64,000 nucleotides of DNA from Trichosphaerium sp. ATCC 40318 (GCA_038496445.1 JALMLS010000556.1:1-64000), one strand, 5' to 3'; positions 1 to 12,452 are shown, counted from the stretch's first letter. Numbers and translations are program-made. Notes: generated by a model from the sequence alone, not told the origin.

Positions 1-3000
1 TTTACTTTAAGTTTTCCAATCTGGCACAGCTTCATTAGCTTCTATAACAGAACAAATACCTCAATTGAAGAGTCTATTGATAATACGCTTAAAATTGTTA
101 CAACTTCAGTTGACTTTATTCGATTTTCTAAGATGACCAAGCGATATTCAAACTCCCTTCAACGTTGTTGCTGTACTTGAAAAAGTCATAGAGGGTAAAA
201 TTGATAAGAAGAATATTGATTTATTCTATACAATTGATAATGACGTACCTACAACATTACTTGGAAGTGCAAGTCATACAACATTCTATCTCAACTTATT
301 GATAATGCATTAACATTCACACATCACGGAAAAGTATGGATTAGAGTTAAAATGAGAGACAGTAGTTTTGTAGAGTTTCATGTACGTGATACTGGAACTG
401 GTATTAATAAGGCACATCACGATCAGATATTTCATCAGTTCTTTACGACAAGGGAGCCTGGATGCGGTATAGTTTTTTCTTGGTCAATTTTCCTATTTTT
501 TTCTTACTTACACTGATAGGTGTTGGTCTTGGTTTGGCTACTTGTAGATCAGTTTCTCGTCTTTTTAAGAATGGTTCAGTAGCACTATTAAAGTCTACGC
601 ATACTCTCGCTCAAGAAAATACAGACAGCAAGCTTGGATCTCATTTTTGCTTTTCGTAAGTTTATTTTCAAAACACTTATATCTAAATAACACCATATTT
701 TTTAGCGCTCAGTATACTTTTAAATCTCCAGTAGAGACTTTTGCCGATTGTGCACAATGGAATTCTTTACCAAGTTTACGCGTGTTGGTTGTTCAGAGGT
801 GTGAAGAACTAGGCCAGGAGCTTTGCAATGTTTTGAAACAACTTGGCGCTGCCGAAGCTAATTTTGAAAGTAACCCTGAGTCAGCGTATAAACAACTTGT
901 GGTACGTCATGAAAAATACTGTCCTACAAAGTAAAGTTAATTTTTTCGAGCTAATTAAATTTAGAATGGTTGTGGTGAAGAAGGCGCTCCTTATACTCAT
1001 CTATTGCTTGACATGTTATTAGAAAGTGATGCGTACGTTTGTTCTAAAATTCAAGAACCTTAATGACTTATTATTACCATCACTCTGACCTATTCGTTTA
1101 TCTACTACAGCTGAAAACACGGCCTCTATTCTATTTACTTTAGACTAATAATTTTTTTTAGTAAAAATGTTGTGAATGGTGCAGCGTATGCACGTCGTGT
1201 TAAACTCAATCCAAAATTGAAAAATATAAAGATTGTTTTAACTCCGAATCCAAAGGATGTACCTTCTATGCAACCAGAGCATGTAGATGTTATAGCAGCA
1301 AAACCTATTTCTAGAGATAAATTGAGCTCTTTGATTGGTAAAAAGAATACGCTCTAATCGATGGTACGTTTCTTATTCTTATTTTTTTCCGAGAAAATTT
1401 ATTTATTCGTTTTCAACTGGTATTTCGCAGTTTTTATGACAATTCATCGTATCATATCTACGGCTATATTAGCGTCATGAGAAAAAACTAACATAAGATG
1501 AATCGTTATGTTCAAAAGCGAATGAAGGGTTTTTGTTCACCTGTTATTGAACTTTTGCAGTTTTTCATTGCAAGCAATTATTTATTGTGCTACTGTTTTT
1601 TTATGGTATTGATTTAATTCATTTGCTTAGGCTCTATCAAATCACAAATGTCTTTATCAGTACTTGTTGCTGAAGATAGTCCAACAAATATATTGGTTGC
1701 GTAACTTTGTAACAACAGTGAAAGCATTTTGGTTTTTCTCTTTTTTTTTTTGGCTTTAAAGTTATGTACTTACAAGCAATTAGTACTCACAAAGACGTTG
1801 ACCAATATGGGTCATCAGTACGTTTTATAATAATATATCAAAAGTAACATACTCTGTAGATCCCATTGTGTGAAGGACGGTAAAGAAGTTCTTGATGAAT
1901 ATAAAAAAAATCACTCAAAATATCATATTGTTCTTATGGATTGCCTCATGCCTGTGATGGATGGATGGGAAGCTACTCAAAAGATAAGAGAATGGGAGAA
2001 AAGTCAAGGATTAGAACATAAGCCAATAGTCGCATTATCAGCTGCTTCTGATCCTGAAGACATTGAAAGAGCTAATGAAGTTGGTATGGACCATTTTCTT
2101 ATAAAGCCAGCAAAAAAACTTGAGCTGGAGAACTTATTCGCAACTGTTATTGGAAACTATAAAGAAAAGAAAGATGCAGATGTATCTGTAAAAGAAGGCC
2201 CTCTATGTAAAGTTCTATGGGCTGATTCTAATACTGTCAGGTAGCGATCTTTTATCATAAGTTGTTTTATGAAAAATAGTTCCCTTTGTTCCTTTCAAAC
2301 GTCTTTACTTCTCTTATCTGATATCAAATATTTGCGTGCTAAATACTTCTTTTAATAGCTTTAAATTGGTGTAATGATGTTACCTAACTTTGAGTTTGAT
2401 TATGCAGAATCTGGAACAGAAGTAAGTTGTTTACAGATATCTTACAGTGCAGTTTCTAACCTTTTATAGTTGGTGAATACAGTAAAAGCACGATACAACC
2501 ATTATGATGTCATTGTTATCGTAAGAACTCTCCTATGTTTAATTATGTTGCCAAAAACTCTAAAACCAGTGACATGGCTTGTCATGCATCCTTTCGTTTT
2601 TTTTTCAAAATGGAAAATTACGCCTTTCAGTATTGGTTTCTCGTTCATATTCCATCCCGCTTTGCTATGCTTGTTGACCTCAATATGGCCCCTTCTAACA
2701 TTTTTTAAAGGCAGAACATATTGCTACTATGACAGGACGTCGATGTCTTGTAGACATTCGTCGCTATGAAAAAGATGAAGGCATGCAATTCCAAAAGCCT
2801 GTCATTGGCTTTGCTACATCGACACACAATGCTGAAATGTGGTACCGATCTGGATGTAAATGTGTCATGGTTAAACCTATTGATTTGCCTCAACTAAAGA
2901 CACACCTCGAGAGTCATATCCACGTATGTCGGACTTGTTTCCCGTCATCAAACCCAAACTTAAGAAAAGTATTTTTTGGTCTTAGCGTTTCTCTTCTTTC

Positions 3001-5192
3001 ACGTTTCTTATGATGTTATTTGCTCATATTTTATACTAGGGAGGCGCTAAACTACCTACCGATAATGTCGTTGTGAGGAGAGTTTATGGTTTGAAGGTAT
3101 TAGTGTTAAGCAATGATGCTGAGTTGGCGAACAAGTTATATCAGGATGTTGTTGATAGAGGACATGAATGTATTATTAGCCGTATAAGAAAACCAAAAGA
3201 GCTCACATACGTCAGTAAAGGGTCTTGTCATAGTGATAGAGACTTAGTACTTTATCATATAAACTTGGACATGAAAGATATTGAGCTTGCTTCACCAACT
3301 GTACGCCAAAACCCAAGTTTCTCTTTTTTCTTCATTAGAAATTCCACGTGTTTAAATTTTTTTTTCGCGCGTAGAGTCCTTGACTGTCTTTGTATTCTAT
3401 AACTCATACTGTGTCTCTTTAGGCAAGACCTATTATAGCTCTATCTTCGAATCCAAGCAAGGAAGAAGAGGAAGCTGCCATTAAACTTGGGTTTGCTGAG
3501 TATGCTGCTATGCCTATTACAAACCAAAAGCTTGAGACTATTCTTCATGAAGTTGAACGTAAACGTGTGCATTCTGTTAATGAGACGCATTTTAAACAAC
3601 CAAGGAACCTATATAAACTTGAGCGTGAGTTCGAGAGTCTAAGACAACTGTTCAGGTACAATATTATCAGTTTTTTACTGTGCTCTTTTTTTTTTTTGCC
3701 ATGCCTCACACCTGTGTTTAGTAAATTCATTCCAATGGAGTATCAGCAACTTATTGCTCCAAGAGGTCTTGATTGTGTTAAGCTAGGAGATTATAGGTTC
3801 GTTTTAGTTCAAAAAATGAATGTTGAACCGTTTGTTTCTTCTTTTTTTTCTCTTTTTTTTTCGAGTTTGTGGAGCTCTACCTATCGCCTAACGTATAGTT
3901 TTGCAATGCAATACAGCAGAAATAACTTGATTTTGATCAGAGATAGGGTTTATACTAATTGTTCGGTTAGGAGACATCGTATTACTGTATTGTTCAGTGA
4001 TATTCGAGATTTTACAACTATGACAGAAGATATGGATCCTAAAGATGTTATTGAATGGATTAATAATTACAACGCCTTTGCTATAGCACCTATTTATCAG
4101 TATGGTGGATTTATAGATAAATTCATTGGAGACTCAATAATGGGTATGTACCAACAAAGTCAAACAGTGTCAACAACAAAAAGTTGGAGCATAATTTTTT
4201 TTTTTCCTTTGCATGCTTACTAACACTCTGCTCTTAGGTGTGTTTGCTAGTGATACAAGAACACAGCAAGAACGGTACAGTGACATTTTTTATTGTTTTG
4301 TTTGTTCAAGTGCATTGGCTGAGACTGTTTAGCGCCTTGTCTGCTGTTAGATGTGCCGTCAAAATGATTGAAAACCTGAATAAAATGTCTGCATCTTTAC
4401 CTACTCTTAAAAGCGAGACTGGTATTGGTGTAAACACCGGAGATGTTATTATTGGTCTTATCGGTACTGATACACGTATGGAGACTACTGCACTTGGAGA
4501 TGCTGTAAATCTTGCATCGCGAACTGAGTCGCTTTGCAAAAAGTAAGTTATCTTCATTTTTTTTTTGGTTTGTAAAAGGCTTACAGCTCCTCATAACCTG
4601 GTTTGTAATTTTCTTGTAGATACAAAGCAAGGATTCTCATTACAGAGAGTACAAAGGCTGATATGGGTGGAAACGCAAATGACTTTGATCTACGTCTTGT
4701 AGACTATGTTTTTGTAAAAGGTAAAAAAAAGCCTTGTAAGATATACGAAGTAATGGATGCTGATCCGTACGTAACCACCCCCAAGCTTACTCAAAATAAT
4801 TCGAAAGCTATAAATACATGTACTAAAACCTACACAGACCTGAAATTAAAGAAAAGAAGCTAGCTATACTCACCAATTTTAACCAAGGTGTCGAAAGTTA
4901 TAAAAACTCACAGTTGGCGAAAGCCAAATCTTGGTTTGAAGTACGTCAATCATACAATGACTCCAGCAAATGCCTTTTTTGAATGTCATATCTTTGTACT
5001 TAAAAACAACCACGTGTTTTTTGTTTTTTAATGTCTTGTCACCAATGCTAATTTTTTTCTTTTTTTTTTTTGTAGAAATGTCTTGAAGTCTACCCTGAAG
5101 ATGAGCCTACAAAAATACTTCTTGAACGTGTTGTTAAAGGTCTAGAAGATCCAACTAATTTCAAATCTGTTACAGCTTTGAATTCGAAATAA
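1..5192 (+). CDS. Hybrid histidine kinase - receiver array - class III nucleotide cyclase (5' partial)
   Basis: The start lies before the window. Domains in order: end of a histidine kinase with N box (LIDNALTFT near 300) and G2 box GVGLGLATCRS across an intron at 467-519; a degenerate receiver (706-1357); a canonical receiver (1648-2160) with phospho-acceptor Asp in LMDCLMPVMDG and Lys in LIKPA; two more receivers lacking a clear acceptor Asp (about 2200-2930 and 3060-3600); a class III cyclase domain with metal-binding Asp in TVLFSDIRDFTTM and DKFIGDSIM, and the Asn/Arg pair in DAVNLASRTE; a short helical tail to the TAA at 5190-5192. Introns are about 50-70 bases. Dictyostelium AcrA (adenylyl cyclase B) has the same kinase-receiver-cyclase order, so cAMP synthesis under phosphorelay control is the likely role (inference). 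Odd: the kinase reading changes frame near 142 and returns near 276. Confidence 0.88.
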
Positions 5193-5435
5193 TAATACAA
5201 AATGACAGAAGAATCAAGCTATTATACCATGTACTTTAAATGTAATCCAATAAAACAAAAAAAAAATAGCTAATTAAAGAAAAAATACATTAATTAAACA
5301 GTACAACAACATTATCTTAACTAACTAACCTAACCCAATCAAATATATTTTTGACGAAATACAGCAGACTTATCTCAATCTGAGAACCTAATAGTAGGCG
5401 AAAATAATACAGAGTAAACAGGGTAAATTTGGAGC
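5193..5435. other. Convergent 3' spacer
   Basis: AT-rich spacer between two convergent genes, the cyclase on the left and the MORN gene on the right. It holds AATAAA-like polyadenylation candidates near 5250 and no open frame of interest. Confidence 0.5.
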
Positions 5436-6195
5436 TTATTTCTCACAAACAACTTTCAAAGGTGACTTTAACAGTCGGTTACCATCAATCCACATACACT
5501 CTTCCTTAAAAAATCCATTCCTATGCCATAGTCTAGTCTTGCCATGCCGTTTACCATCAGCCCACATGCTGCGTTCCTTAAGTTGTCCGTTATAATACCA
5601 TTTCATTCTTTTACCAAACAGTTTACCATCAACTAAAAAGCATTGTTTCAAAAGTTGTCCACTCTCAAGCCAATATTTGAGTTTGCCATGTCGTTTACCA
5701 TCAATCCACATACACTGCTCCTTAAGTTGTCCATTTTCATGCCATGATTTACACTCACCATGTTTGTTATCATCAATCCACATACACTGGTCCTTAAGTT
5801 GTCCGCTTGCATACCATGTCTTACTCTCACCATGTAGTTTATTATCAATCCACATGCCCTGCTCTTCAAGTTGACCATTTTTATACCATCCCCTAGATTC
5901 ACCATGCTGTTTATCATTAGAAAATGTCCACTGTTCCTTAAGTTGTCCGTTGCATACCATACCATCCCTTAGCTTCTCCATGCTTTTTACCATCAACCCA
6001 CATCCACTGTTGCTTAATTGTTCCACTTTTATACCACTGTATCCATGGTCCTTTCTTTTTTAATGCCTCATTAAAATGTGTATTGATTGCTGCTCTTTTT
6101 GATAGTGTATGAAACTTTGTAAATGCTTCCATGTTGAAAGTACAAATATACTGTTGAAGTTCACGTGGGATATCTAATAAACTCACTGAGTCCAA
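5436..6195 (-). CDS. F-box-like / MORN_2 repeat protein with an internal frameshift
   Basis: Read on the minus strand from ATG at 6195. The first 45 residues resemble an F-box (LLDIPRELQQYI then FTKFHTLSKRA). About eight repeats of 23-24 residues follow, with core NGQLKEQCMWIDGKRHGE and a trailing K-W pair: the MORN_2 / YwqK-antitoxin repeat type. No intron is needed, unlike most neighbours. The frame breaks in the second repeat near 5955-5965, where seven bases separate the repeat's TGGTAT and AACGGACAA blocks although the other repeats have three. The four extra bases look like a TATG/GTAT slippage. Without the break the protein would be about 250 residues. It may be a recent pseudogene, a sequencing error or an expressed truncation. 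F-box plus MORN_2 fusions also occur in amoebae and large DNA viruses of amoebae, so lateral exchange is possible. Confidence 0.7.
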
Positions 6196-6550
6196 TTTAC
6201 AGTCTACATTTTTATGCTTTGCACTAGACTATAAAAAATTAGCGTGATTACGTATAATCATGAACGAAAGGTTGCTCTGTGCGCTACAAGAAGATTGTTA
6301 CAGAATTCGAAGAAAAAGCTCAAAAAAAACTCCCCAAAATGAGAAGGTTGTCACGAATTTACCCTTACTGGCTAATTACAATAGCATGTAGTGGTTTTGC
6401 GTGTGTTTTACGTACCATATGTACTTAAATTACTAATCACAGTTAAAAAACGTTTGTGAAGTATATACAGTATGTTTCGCAAGGAGGAGAAGCTGTATAT
6501 TGTAATTTAAAATATGTTTATGATTAAGCCAAGCTTGCTTACGGACCCAC

Positions 6551-6794
6551 GTTTTTTCCGAATTTTCCGAAAGAAAAAATTCGAAAAAATAGAATTCGAT
6601 ACAAAAACCGAATGCCTATACCCACCAATGGATCACTATATGTGAGCGAAGGTCGGGTTCTAGTTCCAAGCACAGCGAGGACCCGACCGTAAGTGAACCA
6701 GGCGCTTTCTAGTTTAGTGGACTGCCCTAGCTATGCATCTTTCTACGAATTCTATTTTTTCGAATTTTGGTTTTCGGAAAATTCGGAAAAAAAC
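6551..6794. mobile_element. MITE-like foldback element
   Basis: Arms at 6551-6598 and 6746-6794 are inverted copies of about 48 bases with few mismatches, rich in TTTTTTCCGAATTTTCCGAA. The 147-base interior has a second inverted pair: GGTCGGGT at 6651-6658 and ACCCGACC at 6681-6688, an 8-base stem. It contains no open frame, as expected of a non-autonomous foldback or miniature inverted-repeat element. I see no clear target-site duplication and no second copy in the window. Confidence 0.55.
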
Positions 6795-7338
6795 TATATC
6801 AGTTGTATACACTGTCCTATGTACTAGGAGTTAGTCATGGTATTATTCCGGGTTGCAAAATATGGAAATGAAATCGTGTTTTTTGTTTATGAGTTTACAA
6901 CTTGTTGGCTCCCAGGTTGGTGTCAAGATTAGTATATTGGCACATTACTATAGAAAGTTCTTAAATGATCAGTATAGAATATGGTAGCATTGCGCTTATA
7001 TTGCAAATGTATATGCATACAGCGTGTTGCAGTTTCAAAAGCGGAAGCCATAAATACAAAACATTCCATTTTATGCTGTAGACCTGTAAACAATCTATAC
7101 TCCAATCTATGCTGTAAAGAGGATACCTATCAGTTCTCACAACAGTACAACCTGTAATGTGAAGCTATGATTTTTCGTATTGAACAGTAATGGTGGCCGA
7201 TGCGAGGAGCAAGGGGAACTCATTAAACATTAAAAAAAAAAAAAACCACTATCGCTAATCCAGCATGTTCAATTCCACTACTGCGAGAAGGATTCTTAAG
7301 ATTCCCCTTAAGTTTAATCAAATGTTTATTTGATATTA

Positions 7339-7373
7339 CGTAGCTACATGACACTGATAAGTGTCGTGCTACG
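7339..7373. other. Interrupted hairpin
   Basis: CGTAGC at 7339-7344 pairs with GCTACG at 7368-7373, and inside it GACACT pairs with AGTGTC around a GATA loop. No gene is nearby. It could be a small structured RNA or chance. Confidence 0.25.
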
Positions 7374-7554
7374 AATGTAAGACAGCGCTCTCAGTGTAAT
7401 TGTTATTGGCTACATTTCTAAGCCGTGAACCTTAAGCTGGTGTAGTTTAGCGTCATACTGTTGCTGTGTTAAGAAACCAGCCTGAAAGTCTCCCCTGTAG
7501 GCATATTGTGAGCTATAGTTTTAAGGAGCGTAACAAACAGAAAGGCCATTGTAA

Positions 7555-7891
7555 TTAGTTGTATATACGCGTAGAACAATCTTTACGGCGATTTAACGAA
7601 AGATAAAACGGATTGCCTGTTGCTTCGTTTAAAACGTACTGTACGCGATGGAATTGTTGTAAGAGCGCTAGTTGATTCGATTCAACGGCTTTTTGGTCAG
7701 TTTGACGCTTTTCAGTTGTACCTAAGTGAAATTGCGTTACACTACATGTAATCGCCGATTCACATACCATCACGACCTGCTAGCGCATCGTAGTACTCAT
7801 TCTTTTTACGCGCTTCAGCTGCTTTCTTTGCTTGCTGTTGCTTTAACCAATCATCAGCAGGGTTAGCATCTGACTCTCTAGAAACGCTCAT
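7555..7891 (-). CDS. Small unrecognised protein, one intron
   Basis: Exon 1 is 7768-7891 (ATG at 7891) and exon 2 is 7555-7721, with a GTATGT...TTAG intron of 46 bases between them. Exon lengths of 124 and 167 join in frame to 96 residues plus stop. The protein is hydrophilic and alpha-helical: an acidic start (SRESDANPADDWLKQQQ), an AKKAAEARKKNEYY helix, a middle with KRQTDQKAVESNQLALLQQF, and NPFYLSLNRRKD near the end. I do not recognise the family. Correct splicing with conserved phase and charged composition supports a real gene. It is transcribed away from the fucosyltransferase gene (168 bases between starts), so they may share a promoter region. Confidence 0.6.
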
Positions 7892-8058
7892 CTTGTTTTA
7901 GCTCTGAAATTCTAAAAACATTTAAGTCGTGCTAGAAACAAAGTCAGCATTGAAGTGGCCTGGCGTTAGCGCTAATTTGTCCAAAGAAATCTGACTAGTA
8001 TTGACTGCGTGACAACACGGTAGTTATTCTCAGGTACAAATCATTTACCGAATAGCGA

Positions 8059-9523
8059 ATGGATGATACACGCACGTGCGAGAACATAAAACAGAAACCT
8101 GTAAAAAATAAGTACAGTACTACTTTTAAATTATTCTGGTACGTCATTATATCGCTTTCATACGCGTAAACTAATCTATACGAACAGCCTCTTGGTTGTT
8201 TTAAGTCTTTTATACCTTATCATATCACTTCCTTCAACAGCAAGATCATTACGCACATACAAATTCTACGAGGCTGAAAAACAACCTATTGACGTCAAAA
8301 AACCCCCAACGCCTTCTATAGACTATTGCCCACCTTTCCTAAATGACTCTACTCTAAAAAGGGCTAAACTTGTATCTCAGGAACCAGATTTAAGTATTGA
8401 TATTACTGACGCTTTAAACACGTGGGTAGAAAAATATCATTTGCCTGCCATTAAGAATCCTTCATTACCTTCATCAAAATTCTTATTGTATAGTAATACA
8501 CATGCTGGATTTGGTAATAACTTCGAGGCTTTTGTAAGCGCGTTTACCGTTGCTGTTCTTACACAGCGTGCTTTTATTATCAAACCTTATGATCAAGCAC
8601 AGTTTTTTATTGAAGTATGTACTTATATTCAAGGTGAGTTTTTCTCGTCTAACCTCGAAGGTGTTGATTATGATCGAGATTATAAAGCTACAGCTGGTTT
8701 TCTTAATAACACATATGTTACATATCTGCCTTTCACGCAGATAGATTGGCACTGGGTATACTACTGTAACAACGCTGAAGTTGATTTGCTTTCAAAAAAA
8801 GTGATTGGAATGTCAGGAAATCAGTATATTCTACAGGGCATTCTTGCACAGCCAACAATGAGAAAAATATTCTATGACACGTTTGGAACGCATAAAGATG
8901 TGTTCCATCAAATAACAAAAAAGATGTTGGTACCTGTACCTTGGATACAAAAAGACATTGAAGAATTCAAACAAGAATATTTTGAGAAAAATTATGTTAT
9001 AGGGATTCATTTCAGAACAAAAGAACGTGAGATACCAGAAGGATATGAAAAAAGATTTCATAAAGTTGCAAGAGATATTACAGAAAAGATAGAGGATTCT
9101 CTTCCTAAAGGAATGAGAGTAAAGTGGTTTTTAGCTTCAGACTCAAATAAACTAAAACAAAAATGGGAAGAAAGATATCCTGATCATGCCATTACCTTTA
9201 GAAAGGAATACAAACAAAAACATGGAGGCACGTGTTTGCTATGTACATGGCGCGTTCTAACCTTTTTATAAGGTTGTGCTGGAGCCATTGTAGATCTTTA
9301 CTTACTATCTAGTTCAGATACACTTTTACTAACTCTTTGGAGCACATTTGGTTATGCAGCACAAGGGATGGCCGGTAAAATACCTTTTGTTATGTGGGAT
9401 AAATGTCATAGATGGTATAGTGCTTATCCTTGTTACCATGAATGTTTTAATGGATACGACCATGCTGATGGACCTTGCAAAGAGAGATATAATGTCAACG
9501 AAATGTGTTTACCTTGTAGATAA
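8059..9523 (+). CDS. Fucosyltransferase-like type II membrane glycosyltransferase
   Basis: Exons are 8059-8138, 8188-9227 and 9273-9523, which join in frame to 456 residues. A basic cytosolic stretch of about 26 residues (KQKPVKNKYSTTFK) precedes one membrane anchor (LLVVLSLLYLIISLP), the layout of a Golgi enzyme. The lumenal domain has HAGFGNNFEAFVSAF (sugar-nucleotide site type), YVIGIHFRTKE near residue 295 and DLYLLSSSDTLLLTLWSTFG near residue 370. These match the alpha-1,2/alpha-1,6 fucosyltransferase superfamily (GT37-like). The C-terminus is Cys-rich (CHRWYSAYPCYHECF and onward). Transfer of fucose from GDP-fucose to a glycan is the likely reaction; the acceptor is unknown. The second intron (9228-9272) must start with GC (GCACGT) to keep the frame, a GC-AG intron. 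Confidence 0.8.
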
Positions 9524-9711
9524 AGTACTCTTCAGTACTATAAGAAAATTATTTAAATAAATCGTATTGAGGTTATCATCGGTTTCGATTTTGTTTCTTT
9601 GGTGGAAGTTTACAAAAAGAAATACCAAGTATCTTTTTGCTTATACGTTCTTACTCTATAAGTATTACTTTCTGATTTCTAGCTTGCACAGCGTTAACAT
9701 TTTCAGAATCT

Positions 9712-9721
9712 ATCACGTGAT
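9712..9721. promoter_or_regulatory. ATCACGTGAT palindrome (example site)
   Basis: A full 10-base palindrome. Seven other full copies lie at 14464, 15288, 26657, 31962, 34986, 39755 and 61043 (10 bases each). Many partial copies (CACGTG core) lie in introns and spacers. The core matches binding sites of basic helix-loop-helix and bZIP factors. Confidence 0.5.
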
Positions 9722-9729
9722 TTTACAGG

Positions 9730-10030
9730 ATGGTGCTGACCAACGTCCCTAAGAAAACTCATAATTTTATGCTCTTGTACAAACTTTTCTTTTCAGCAAT
9801 CATTTACTTTGCAGTTCTCTGTGGGCGTAAGGTATTCATTACAAAAGTTCTTAGCCCAAATAAAAATGTCCCAGTTTTAAATGAAAGTCAACGTGCTAAT
9901 ATCGAGTTGAAGCCCATCGGTATGTGTAAAAAGATTGAGGTATTTATGGTTACCTGTACTCATCTCTTTATTAATTTTTTAGTCTATCTACAACGCCAAC
10001 TTAGATTTTAACAATAACGCTTTACAGTAG
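9730..10030 (+). CDS. Small putative membrane protein, two exons
   Basis: Exon 1 is 9730-9939 and exon 2 is 9983-10030, with a GTATTT...TTTAG intron of 43 bases. Together they give 85 residues. One hydrophobic segment (FMLLYKLFFSAIIYFAVLCG) is followed by a hydrophilic tail (VLSPNKNVPVLNESQRANIE, ending SIYNANLDFNNNALQ). The in-frame intron and ordinary amino-acid mix make coding plausible, but no family is recognised. It lies 206 bases after the fucosyltransferase stop and could be a decayed fragment. Confidence 0.4.
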
Positions 10031-12452
10031 GGGTACGAACGTTGTCTACTAAACCTATTAAACTTATGTGTTAATTAAAAACTGTAACGATTTTTTTAAA
10101 GCTCTAATTTTATCTTTACGACGCGTGACACGTGTTTTTATTCTATTGGTATTCAATTCTAGCCTAATTTTGTTCTAGTTTTGCAAATAGGTAGGAGCAC
10201 CCATCGAAGTATCTTTAACGCAACGCACAAGACACCAACTTTATTTTTGTCAACAGTCGCTAGTACAATAATTTCTTGTTTTAGTGGATGGATTCTTACT
10301 GCCTTGTTATTTATCCTTTTAACAAGTGTATCGTCAGTCAATTTTTAGTTTCCTTGACATCTAATGATAACGGAACTTGGATTTGTTTACTTCCGTTCTG
10401 ACCGTTCATCTTATTCTTTGTCAGGCAGCTACACCTATTCAAGGTATGTCTAAAAAACTGTTAACCAAAAGTCTTTACTTAAGGCTATTGTAGCTGATGC
10501 TGAGTTTGTTTTAAAGTCGAAAGCTCATTTATTGGTACTAGTTTTTTAACTACAAGTTGTGTTCTTATGTCACAACTTCTTGCCTTTTGTATTTTTAGTT
10601 GAACGAACGTCTAAAGTTCGAAAATGGTTTTCAAACTATTCGGATCAATTGGTTTACCCTTACCGGGTAAACTAGGTTTTACCGTTTTCAGGATCAGAAC
10701 AACGGATCCTTACTTTTTAGGTGAACCGTCATGTTAATTCGTTTATAAAGCAAAACAACCTCTTTTTCGATCTTTTTAGTGTGGACGCATTAATAGCCAT
10801 CAGATGAATGTCTTATATTTTATTGTAGGCTATCGAGTTTGGTTTAAATCCTAACAACACGCCCCACAGAAAGCGCAACATAAATAGTTTGCTCTATGAT
10901 ATTTTTTCATGAAACTGAAAAAAATATCAAACACGTGTCAGTGAACTTTCTTACAACTTTGATAGATAAACAGACCACTCCCATCAAAACATTGGCTCTG
11001 CGCAATACGTCATAGTACGTCAAATTCAGAATATACGAAAACACGAATAACGGAAAAATGTATCGGACCTTTAGTAAAAAATATTTGTGACCACAAAGAC
11101 TTCTGCTTTTTTTACAAGTATATTGTAGGTGTACTCACGCGTTTGCTCGTCACTGTCTATTGATAAATTATTGAATGGGTGAATGAAACCGGATTACTTT
11201 ATTGTACCGCTATGTGTTGATATACATCAACAGGAATACTAGTTAGTTTTACTTCTCAATATTTTTTGGTTTTTTTCTAGAGTTTTAAACAACACCAACT
11301 ACGCTGAAAATTATAATTTCTTTTCGAAAGGGATGTAGTAGAACCCCTTTTTTATTAAAATTATAAAAATGGCGTTTGAAAATCAGGTTTAACCGCTCCA
11401 AAAAGAAACTTTCCGAAACACACAATCACAAACATCACAAACCTTAGGGTTTAACTTTAGAAACTTATTGGAGGGTTTAGATTTAACAGATTACGCTAAG
11501 GCTATACCAAATATAAAGTACACGTATGGAAAAATCTTGTATGCTTAGCATTGTCGTAGTACACCTAACAATAGCAACTGACGATCGTCTATATATCTCC
11601 GACGGATATTTTTTTAGCCGATTTTACAATCACATATCACTATGGCTTGTATGGTGATAGGGAGAATTAGTTACTCCGTGTACAAGTATTTATTGCCTCT
11701 GTAAGTCTAGGTACGAACGAAATTATAAATTGGAGAAAGTAGGTGCAGCTAACGACAAAAAACCGTCACTTCTCATTTGTGTGGATTTTTTTTTTGTCCA
11801 GTACTTCTTGTAATACCAGAAAATACCGTAACATTAATTTAGGTATTCATACTTCGACTGTATTACGGTTTCAACCCGTTGAACTGAATCACGTTGAACA
11901 TTTCTATTTTAATAGAACAGTGAACTAAAAATTACATTCAAAAAACAAAACACTAGCTGCGATGCACATCAACAGCCATACCAAAAAATTGGTTACAATT
12001 ATATCTACAAGTAGGTTAAATGTACCTAGCCTAAGCTGTTACATGAAGCATTCGACATCTACAATAACTAGAAAAAAAAAGACACCGGAGCAACCACCCA
12101 AGCGCGCTGTACGTTCATTTAAAAATCCGCACTTTTCTGTCTTTTGCGAGAGGTGAAAAAAACTGTTGAGCACATTTTCCTTTGCGCTTGTTTTAGGATT
12201 TTACGCCGCATTTGTGTGTGGTGTAGCCTGCTGAATAAAATAGATATATTCTGTAATACTTTAAGCACGTGTTCACTAAATATTTGTAGTATCCCATAGA
12301 GTTATTCACACTACGTTATGAACCTTCTTTAAACAGGTATTTTGGTACTAATACAAGGCCTATTCTTTTCGCTCTTTGCCTGACTACACACCTTCGAATT
12401 GGCGTAAAACCGACACAAGAATCAAATGTTTTTCTAGTAACGTACGCCAAGT
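10031..12452. other. Gene-poor AT-rich region
   Basis: I see no gene I can support here on either strand. Open frames are short, without consistent splice signals. A perfect 8-base-stem hairpin, GTTTACCC/GGGTAAAC, sits at 10652-10672. Low-complexity T and A runs are common. Confidence 0.4.

Larger units (their letters stand above)
6196..7554. other. Gene-poor spacer with a foldback element
   Basis: No supported gene. It contains the 244-base foldback element at 6551-6794, a poly-A run near 7232-7244 and a hairpin at 7339-7373. Confidence 0.5.

Noticed and set aside
10159-10341. 60-residue minus-strand frame (MTDDTLVKRINNKAVRIHPL)
   Set aside because: Begins plausibly but ends without domain or splice support; too short to call.
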